Part shown: in pieces, positions 1-5,037 of the stretch
How the letters are laid out: every line of letters starts with the position of its first letter
Position numbering within the stretch: position 1 is the stretch's first letter
Assembly (NCBI GenBank): GCA_029260955.1
Contig: JAJDCF010000040.1
Span: 1 to 8,301 of the forward strand
Direction of reading: 5' to 3'
DNA from: Patescibacteria group bacterium
GTDB lineage: Bacteria; Patescibacteriota; Gracilibacteria; UM-FILTER-43-11
DNA: 8,301 bases
Position numbers and translations under genes: made by a program
Notes under the pieces: model-generated
The model's input: only the letters and a program-made list of their open reading frames with translations
What the model was told of the DNA's origin: nothing
Databases searched by the model: none

Positions 1-98
1 GCATGTCACTGTACCTCTTTGCTTTGCACGTTCGTTATGCCCTACTATGGGGTATACCCTCAAGACCCCCGTTTACCTTTACTCATCATCTCACTTCC

Positions 99-123
99 TT
101 TTGGTGCCATTAAGGCGCCAAAA
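99..123 (+). repeat. Inverted repeat, 10-bp hairpin
   Basis: TTTTGGTGCC (99-108) pairs with GGCGCCAAAA (114-123) around an ATTAA loop. The only imperfection is T105 facing G117, a G-U wobble if plus-strand RNA is made and an A-C mismatch on the minus strand. There is no U-run after the stem on either strand, so this is not a simple terminator. It sits one base before a second hairpin. Confidence 0.6.
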
Positions 124-124
124 C

Positions 125-157
125 GCTTAACTTAAAAAGGAGTTAAGCTTTTGTTTC
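125..157 (+). terminator. Possible intrinsic terminator for an upstream plus-strand transcript
   Basis: GCTTAACT (125-132) pairs perfectly with AGTTAAGC (141-148) around an 8-base loop, followed by TTTTGTTTC at 149-157. The stem is AT-rich, so termination would be modest. The loop and 3' arm contain AAGGAG (137-142), which resembles a Shine-Dalgarno sequence. The only nearby start downstream is a TTG at 151 giving eight codons, so a terminator or plain hairpin is the simpler reading. Confidence 0.35.
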
Positions 158-212
158 TTCCGATCGTTATACAATAAATATCAATAACACAGTTAAAGGT
201 AATAGGTGAATT

Positions 213-400
213 AGGGAACTACCTGGGGTGTCTGAGGGGTTTGCGTCCCGGCCACAAGATGATATAAGGCATGAAGTTGAATTTGGGTTCGCAAACCCTT
301 CAGGCCTTTTGCGTACTTTTGGGCACAAAAGTGCAAATGAAACTAAGACATCTTAAAAAGTCATACCGCTGCGCTTGTAGCGAGGAAGGAGTCTCCACCA
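213..400 (+). ncRNA. Candidate structured RNA, partly tmRNA-like
   Basis: Seen: a 16-bp stem pairs 230-245 with 290-305, including two positions that are G-U only on the plus strand (G236-T299, T231-G304). An adjacent hairpin pairs 308-312 with 333-337 and 315-321 with 326-332, with a GGCA loop. The segment ends in GTCTCCACCA (391-400), the kind of 3' end found on many tmRNAs. CTGCGCTTGTAG (369-380) resembles the 3' strand of tmRNA helix P2, and its CTTGT can pair with ACAAG at 254-258. A GCA AAT GAA... frame (333-356, seven codons then TAA) sits where a tag frame might be. Against tmRNA: no T-arm (GTTCGA) precedes the CCA, the 16-bp stem is not part of the known fold, the length is only about 190 nt, and the would-be tag does not end in an LAA-like degron. 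It could be a degenerate tmRNA, another RNA, or a structured 3' region. Ends are approximate. Confidence 0.33.
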
Positions 401-416
401 ATAAAATAGGCCCGTC

Positions 417-2696
417 TTACCTCGAATATGTAACCATATTATTATCCTGAATGTACTTCAGTCGATAAATAGTTTCAGCAACATCGCCACGAGTCATACC
501 ACTACCTGCTGCTAAACGGTTGTTAGCAACACTGAGTAGGTTCATTTTGTTCATCAGGTATGCGTATGGTGCGTACCAAGCGTCTTTTGGAACATCGCTG
601 TAAGGATTCGCAGCGAGATCGGTATTTGGTGTGATTCCACCTGTTAGGAAGAGCATTTTTAGGTACTCGGCCTTGTTAACAATACCGGATGGTCTAAATG
701 TATTGTCGTCGTATCCTTTGACGATTTCTCGCTGAAGTGCGGTTGCTAGTGCTCCTGCGTACCAAGCTGAGTTGCTTGTATCGGTAAATGGTAATGGTCC
801 GGCTGGTCCGGCTTCCATGTCGAATGCGGTCATAAGCATTTTGAGTGCTTCTACACGATTTACTGTGTTTCCAGGTTTAAAGCTACCGTCATTGTAACCA
901 CCTATAATTCCTTGTGCTTGTAAGTACTTTATAGCTTCGTAATTGGGGTGTGCTTTGCCAACATCGGTGAATTGCTGTTTGGCTTCCACGACAATGCCAT
1001 CACTCTCGCCAACAATCGCTCCATTCTGAGCTCGTACGACTACTGGTTCTTGTGACAAAGTCACCATGCGCACTTCGGCCACACCGTTTTTAAAGTCGTT
1101 GGTTGCTAGTCTGTCTGGTGTAAAGGTTGCCTGACCTTCTTTGGCCGTAATCTCAATTGTTCCAGCAAAGTTAACTACAGGAGTAGGCGTACCGTTTTGG
1201 TCAAGGGCAACTAACTCAATTACTTCTACCTGACCTTTTTGGAACTTTCCATCGCTATCTACTCTAAGACTGGAGATTGGTTGTATCTGATCGATGAAGG
1301 TGATTTCGTGAACGCTTTTTCCTGCTTCCACGCGAGCGGTTCCTTTTTCGGAACTGTTTGCAATTAGTTGTATGCTTCCGTTTTTAAAGTCCATCTGACG
1401 GAATGACTTTTTAGAGAGTCGACCTACGCCATAGATTTCTACTCGAACTTCATCGTCGTTATTCATTCTAGCGACCTGACCACTGTTATCAGTTATTGTG
1501 AGCGCTACTCCGTTGTTTACCATACTTATTGATTCTCCGATAATATCGAAGGCAAATAGACTGGTATCGACGCTTTTACTTTCGCTTCCTACTGGAATCG
1601 TTTCTACGGGGTTTTCAGCTACCGGTGTTTCCGTAACGTTCGGTGTATTTTCTTCCGTGTTTTCTTCACCATTCGACTCAGGATTGTTATCAGGTATACC
1701 ACTGCTATTGTCTGAATAATCGTTAGTCCCGCTACTGACATTGCTACCAGTGTAGTCAAGATATTTTGAGACATATAACATTGGGTTAATGGTATTTTGA
1801 CGTGCATTATTCATTCCAAGTCCTGCGTTCACAGCCTCGAAGAAGCTCATACCGGCAGCTTGAGAGTCACTCCAGCTAAAGGCCCAATATGGGTGCCATG
1901 GAGCAGAGTCACGGTCGATCTGGAAGTGTAGGTGAGGAGTTGTACTGGTACCCGAGTTTCCACTGGTTCCGATTACCTCGCCCTTGGTTACAGCCTGTCC
2001 TTCGCTTACGTAAATTTGATCCATGTGATTGAAGGCAGAGTGCAGGGTTACTTTATTACTTGAATCATTTACATCTGGTACATTGCGGTGCTCAATAACC
2101 ACATGATGTCCAAATCCGCTTTCTTGCATTGAAGTCTTAGTCACTCTTCCGTTGGCAATCGCCTTTATAGGGGTCCCAACTGGCATTTTGATATCGACCG
2201 CCAAATGAGAACCTGCAGACTCGCGGTGATCTAACTGATAGTTACCCAGATAAACCACTGGGTATGTGATTTTCGTGTTTCTGATTCCATCATGTGCCGA
2301 ATTGCCCCATTGAAGATTGGAATTAGGAAACTGCATCTGCTGCAAATCGTAACCAGGAAGAGCCACAAGCAGGTTGGCACTAATTGAGCTGTAAGCTGTT
2401 GTGTGATTGTCTCCGTTCCAGTTGGTCCAATCAGGAACTTTGTCTACCGGGTAGACGGTTCCCGTAAATGGCGCTGGAGTTTCTAGTACACTAGCTTTAA
2501 ACAAATAGCCGCCTGTTCCCTGAAAATAGTAAACAAAAAGAGTTGCCAGAATTACCAGAATGGTGAGAGCAGCGTGTCTGAAGATACTTTCGTATTGATT
2601 TATCCAATGCTTGACCACCCTTAACAAACTTGGCTTACGGGCTTTCTTCCTCTTATTTATCTTTTTGATTTCGAAGGTTTTTTTGCTTTTTGGCAT
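417..2696 (-). CDS. Membrane-anchored M23 (LytM-type) peptidase with three C-terminal SLH domains
   Basis: This 759-residue protein is a probable zinc endopeptidase acting on cell-wall peptide cross-links or on a surface polymer outside the membrane. Residues 1-40 are strongly basic, followed by a hydrophobic segment at about 41-58, so it is probably a signal anchor with the rest outside. The LytM domain spans about 148-270 and keeps the expected residues: H164-x3-D168, H224 in the LHSAFNHM stretch, and the HLH motif with H257. A polar S/N/E/T-rich linker (317-376) is followed by two beta-rich, Ig-like segments (about 377-475 and 476-572). Three SLH repeats follow at about 576-626, 637-690 and 698-750, with TRAE-like motifs VNRVEALKML, VNKAEYLKML and MTRGDVAETI. 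SLH domains usually bind a wall polymer, so the protein may bridge membrane and outer layer. It is transcribed from the symmetric promoter shared with recF, with a leader of about 26 nt and no Shine-Dalgarno sequence. The exact substrate is unknown. Confidence 0.9.
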   Translation of the reverse strand: MPKSKKTFEIKKINKRKKARKPSLLRVVKHWINQYESIFRHAALTILVILATLFVYYFQGTGGYLFKASVLETPAPFTGTVYPVDKVPDWTNWNGDNHTTAYSSISANLLVALPGYDLQQMQFPNSNLQWGNSAHDGIRNTKITYPVVYLGNYQLDHRESAGSHLAVDIKMPVGTPIKAIANGRVTKTSMQESGFGHHVVIEHRNVPDVNDSSNKVTLHSAFNHMDQIYVSEGQAVTKGEVIGTSGNSGTSTTPHLHFQIDRDSAPWHPYWAFSWSDSQAAGMSFFEAVNAGLGMNNARQNTINPMLYVSKYLDYTGSNVSSGTNDYSDNSSGIPDNNPESNGEENTEENTPNVTETPVAENPVETIPVGSESKSVDTSLFAFDIIGESISMVNNGVALTITDNSGQVARMNNDDEVRVEIYGVGRLSKKSFRQMDFKNGSIQLIANSSEKGTARVEAGKSVHEITFIDQIQPISSLRVDSDGKFQKGQVEVIELVALDQNGTPTPVVNFAGTIEITAKEGQATFTPDRLATNDFKNGVAEVRMVTLSQEPVVVRAQNGAIVGESDGIVVEAKQQFTDVGKAHPNYEAIKYLQAQGIIGGYNDGSFKPGNTVNRVEALKMLMTAFDMEAGPAGPLPFTDTSNSAWYAGALATALQREIVKGYDDNTFRPSGIVNKAEYLKMLFLTGGITPNTDLAANPYSDVPKDAWYAPYAYLMNKMNLLSVANNRLAAGSGMTRGDVAETIYRLKYIQDNNMVTYSR

Positions 2697-2701
2697 TTGT
2701 T

Positions 2702-2757
2702 TTGATTCTTGTTGTAGAAAATCCTATAATTATAGCAAAGATCAGCGAAAAAATCAA
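2702..2757. promoter_or_regulatory. Mirror-symmetric divergent promoter with a shared -10
   Basis: Plus strand: TTGATT (2702-2707), 17-bp spacer, TATAAT (2725-2730), driving recF. Minus strand: TTGATT (reverse of 2752-2757), 17-bp spacer, TATAAT (reverse of 2729-2734), driving the peptidase gene. The two -10 elements overlap in the palindrome TATAATTATA (2725-2734), and both -35 boxes are equidistant from the centre at 2729.5. Predicted starts are near 2737 (plus) and 2722 (minus), giving leaders of about 27 and 26 nt. Confidence 0.8.
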
Positions 2758-2763
2758 CCGTCT

Positions 2764-3840
2764 ATGAGGATTCAGAGCATGAAAATCAAGGGGTTTCGGA
2801 ACTTAAAGGGGATAGACCTTAGCTTTGAGGAGGGTATTCCTATTCATGCCTTTGTTGGGTCGAATGGTCAGGGGAAGACGAATATTTTAGAGGCAATTTA
2901 CCTTTGTAGCCTTTCGAAATCCTTTCGAACGCGAGCTAGTGGGGACTTGGTAGGCTTTGAAGAAGCCTTTTCTAGCGTCAAAATCGATACCGACGAAGAG
3001 AAGCTAGAAGTCATTATTACGGCCAAACCCAGCCAGAAAGTCCTTAAGGTAAATGGTGTCAAAAAGTCAGCTACTGATTTTATTGGCAACCTGAAGGCTG
3101 TTTTCTTTTCGCCGGATGACCTGGCGAATATGTCCTACGCTCCTAAGCTTCGCCGCCGTTATTTGGATATTGTTCTGTCTCAACTCAACCGGGGTTATTT
3201 AGTTAAGCTGATGGAATATAATGGCGCCTGTAAACAGCGAAACTCTTTGCTTAAGGCTATTTCGGAGGGGCGGGGGGATACAGATGAGCTGGATTTTTGG
3301 GATGAGAAATTGGCTCAGCTTGGCGCTTATATTACCGAAGAACGCCTGAAACTCATTGATCAGCTCCAGACCCTGGTAAGTGGTCATTATAAAGAGATTT
3401 CTAACTCGTCTTCAGAAGTTTCTATTGTTTATGAGTCCGAAGTGCGTGGCGTTTCACCAAAAGAGCTGTGTGACCTTTATAAAGATGGCAGAAGACGAGA
3501 TTTGATGACTTGCCAGACTCGCTTAGGCCCACATCGCGATGATTTGAAATTCCTTTTGGCCGACAAGGACATGGCTTTTTTTGCCTCCCGTGGGGAGTGG
3601 CGAAGCCTTGTTCTTGGCCTTAAGTTTGCCGAAATCGATTTGATAAAAGAGTTAACAGGGGATAACCCTGTTTTACTTTTGGATGACGTGTTTTCGGAAC
3701 TGGATGCCGAGCGCCAAAAATACCTGTTTGATGCAACCGGAAAAAGCCAGACTTTTATTACGACAACTCATAAGGAGTTTATTGATGGCTTGCCGACTGC
3801 TCACAAGGCTTATAAGGTAAAGGAAGGAATAGTTGAATAA
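2764..3840 (+). CDS. recF: RecF, recombination mediator ATPase
   Basis: RecF is an SMC/Rad50-like ATPase that binds gapped DNA and, with RecO and RecR, helps load RecA at stalled forks. The 358-residue length is normal for the family. Visible motifs: FRN at 11-13, Walker A GSNGQGKT at 32-39, the GPHRDD motif at 255-260, an ABC signature SRGEW at 275-279, Walker B LLLDDVFSELD at 304-314 and the switch histidine H336 in TTTHKEF. The ATG at 2764 is chosen because it puts FRN at the usual distance from the N terminus. The frame stays open upstream to 2611, but that part lies over the promoter and the divergent gene. ATG 2779 is a weaker alternative. No Shine-Dalgarno sequence is seen. The gene is not beside dnaA, dnaN or gyrB here, unlike the classical arrangement. 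No terminator follows, and the next promoter begins 4 bases past the stop. Confidence 0.95.
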   Translation: MRIQSMKIKGFRNLKGIDLSFEEGIPIHAFVGSNGQGKTNILEAIYLCSLSKSFRTRASGDLVGFEEAFSSVKIDTDEEKLEVIITAKPSQKVLKVNGVKKSATDFIGNLKAVFFSPDDLANMSYAPKLRRRYLDIVLSQLNRGYLVKLMEYNGACKQRNSLLKAISEGRGDTDELDFWDEKLAQLGAYITEERLKLIDQLQTLVSGHYKEISNSSSEVSIVYESEVRGVSPKELCDLYKDGRRRDLMTCQTRLGPHRDDLKFLLADKDMAFFASRGEWRSLVLGLKFAEIDLIKELTGDNPVLLLDDVFSELDAERQKYLFDATGKSQTFITTTHKEFIDGLPTAHKAYKVKEGIVE

Positions 3841-3843
3841 GGG

Positions 3844-3872
3844 TTTACAGGTAGGTCGGTATATGCTATAAT
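3844..3872 (+). promoter_or_regulatory. Strong sigma70-type promoter for the 338-residue protein gene
   Basis: TTTACA (3844-3849), 17-bp spacer, then TATAAT (3867-3872), with an extended -10 TGC at 3864-3866. The predicted start is near 3879, only about 17 nt before ATG 3896. The -35 begins 4 bases after the recF stop, so the downstream gene is independently transcribed. Confidence 0.75.
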
Positions 3873-3874
3873 GC

Positions 3875-3896
3875 TATGATAACTAAATCTATCATA
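3875..3896. promoter_or_regulatory. Operator-like inverted repeat over the transcription start
   Basis: TATGATA (3875-3881) and TATCATA (3890-3896) are perfect inverted arms separated by 8 bases. With one bulged base (T3897) the pairing extends to 3872-3874 and 3898-3900. The dyad starts 2 bases after the -10, covers the predicted start site and touches the ATG at 3896. That is a classical repressor position. It could equally be an RNA hairpin occluding the start codon. The regulator is not identified. Confidence 0.45.
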
Positions 3897-4912
3897 TGCA
3901 CAATTTTATATTTGAAAGCGATTCATTCAAGTCTAGTAGGCTTATTTGGAGAAATGCTGAGACTCCCAATCGAGGCAACAACCAGGCTAAGCCTGTATTG
4001 CAGAGTTTTATGAAAAAAACCAGAGTCCCACGAAGGCAGCCAAGGCGGGCTCCATCTAAGATGTCAAATAAGCAGTTGTTTAATAAGGTTATCGACAAGC
4101 TTCCACCTGGGGCACTCAATGATATGAAGGGTCTAATGCTACAGGCAGTAGACTTGATGGATGACGCAACAGTGAATAAGGCTGCCAACGAGTATGCGAA
4201 GAAGCAGTATGGTGCACTTGGGCAAATGGGTGCAGGAATGACCAATGCGACATATAAGCGCGGTGTTGTAAAAAGAATGATTCAAGGCGCCAGAACCATG
4301 CAGGATATTAAGAAGATGATTGCTGGGGTTAGTGATGCGAGTTTTGATGGTGCGGTGAATAAGGCTATGAGTAATTCTAAAGCAGTGCAGAAAATGGCCA
4401 TGAGGCCAGGAAATACATTCATTGCTAAAAGATTGGCCGGAGCAGTGCTAAACAGAATGCATCCTGTTCATAAAAAACAGGCGATGTTGCAAATAATCAA
4501 TGAATCAAGTCCACATGATTTTAGAGTCATGAAGTGGATGATAGGACAACGAATTCGTAAAGCTAGCTCTAAGGATCTTAAGCTTATGGCGGCTGGTACC
4601 CATGACAAGATACTTAAACAAAAATTTGGCTCAGTAGGAGGCTGGTTTGTTGATATCGTTTATCATATGGGTCTAGTTCCCGACAGCACAATAAAGGGGG
4701 CGGCAATTAAACATTTGGGCAAGATGAATAAGAATCAATTGCTTGCAATGGTAAATTCCATGAATCCCAAAAGTGTTAGCGGTATGCTGAATATGTCACT
4801 AAATTCATGGGGGATTAATGATTCAACAGCGTTGGCTAGAAATCCACGAGCTCAAGCTGATGCAGCAAGAATGGGTATGAGAAGCGCAAAGACAATAATG
4901 AGATATCCGTAA
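3896..4912 (+). CDS. Unrecognised methionine-rich, basic, cysteine-free protein
   Basis: I do not recognise this 338-residue protein. It has 28 methionines (about 8%), no cysteine, and by my count roughly 57 Lys/Arg against about 20 Asp/Glu, so it is strongly cationic. There is no signal peptide or membrane segment, so it is probably cytoplasmic. Residues 40-56 are Arg/Pro/Lys-rich (RVPRRQPRRAPSK). From about 57 on it looks mostly alpha-helical, with loosely repeating helical units: LNRMHP at 185-190 and LGKMNK at 274-279 are each followed by a second Met-bearing helix. The pattern loosely recalls helical-repeat domains such as the MgtE N-domain, with no real homology seen. The start is uncertain: ATG 3896 fits the promoter with a 17-nt leader, while ATG 4010 (MKKTRV) and ATG 4061 are alternatives, and no site has a Shine-Dalgarno sequence. 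Its charge and its place before rpsA suggest RNA or DNA binding, which is inference only. Confidence 0.75.
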   Translation: MHNFIFESDSFKSSRLIWRNAETPNRGNNQAKPVLQSFMKKTRVPRRQPRRAPSKMSNKQLFNKVIDKLPPGALNDMKGLMLQAVDLMDDATVNKAANEYAKKQYGALGQMGAGMTNATYKRGVVKRMIQGARTMQDIKKMIAGVSDASFDGAVNKAMSNSKAVQKMAMRPGNTFIAKRLAGAVLNRMHPVHKKQAMLQIINESSPHDFRVMKWMIGQRIRKASSKDLKLMAAGTHDKILKQKFGSVGGWFVDIVYHMGLVPDSTIKGAAIKHLGKMNKNQLLAMVNSMNPKSVSGMLNMSLNSWGINDSTALARNPRAQADAARMGMRSAKTIMRYP

Positions 4913-4919
4913 AAATCAT

Positions 4920-4948
4920 TTGACGTCGTCCGGAAATTTACGTAGAAT
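4920..4948 (+). promoter_or_regulatory. Promoter of rpsA
   Basis: TTGACG (4920-4925), 17-bp spacer, TAGAAT (4943-4948). The predicted start is near 4955. It begins 8 bases after the stop of the preceding gene, so rpsA need not depend on read-through. Confidence 0.65.
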
Positions 4949-4954
4949 GCCTTC

Positions 4955-5037
4955 GCAGTGTGTTCTTTTTCTCTTTATGCAGAGAGCGAGGGAGCCGCTT
5001 GCGACTTACTAATAACCAATCTGCTTAATTTTTGCTT
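4955..5037 (+). promoter_or_regulatory. rpsA leader with small hairpins, possible autoregulation site
   Basis: This leader of about 83 nt is much longer than the other predicted leaders in the window. CTCT (4971-4974) pairs with AGAG (4981-4984), extended by T4970-A4985. GCGAG (4986-4990) can pair with CTTGC (4998-5002) with one G-U. Alternatively, TCGCA (4953-4957) pairs with TGCGA (5000-5004). The last 30 bases are AT-rich and lack a Shine-Dalgarno sequence. Translational autocontrol of S1 through a structured leader is known in E. coli. Here it is inferred only. Confidence 0.3.

Larger units (their letters stand above)
1..416. other. Left-edge intergenic region rich in RNA structure, no supported protein gene
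   Basis: All three plus frames are open near the left edge (to about 113, 130 and 135), but the translations are short, cysteine- or proline-rich and do not resemble a family, so none is called. A gene tail entering from the left cannot be excluded. The region contains two tandem hairpins (99-123, 125-148), then from about 213 a dense set of paired elements up to the CCACCA ending at 400. No clear terminator for the minus-strand peptidase gene ending at 417 is seen here. A -10-like TACAAT lies at 170-175 on the plus strand, but without a recognisable -35. Confidence 0.6.

Noticed and set aside
1..135. Open plus frame entering from the left and ending at TAA 133-135
   Set aside because: All three plus frames are open over most of this stretch and the translation (three cysteines, no recognisable motif) is not convincing. 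It could still be a gene end.
279..300. tRNA T-arm (GGGTTCGCAAACCC)
   Set aside because: The loop lacks the conserved A58, the 3' side is not followed by an acceptor strand and CCA, and the bases fit better in the 16-bp stem.
225..400. RNase P RNA or SRP RNA
   Set aside because: GAGGAAGGAG at 382-391 and ATACCGC at 363-369 superficially recall conserved pieces, but the P4 motif GAGGAAAGTC and the SRP GGAA-loop motif are absent on both strands.
2611..2763. Upstream extension of recF by 51 codons
   Set aside because: It covers the promoter and the start of the divergent gene, the sequence is not RecF-like, and ATG 2764 gives the normal family N terminus.
3892..4245. Minus-strand open frame opposite the orphan protein
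   Set aside because: It is fully antisense to a better supported gene, with no family likeness or promoter.
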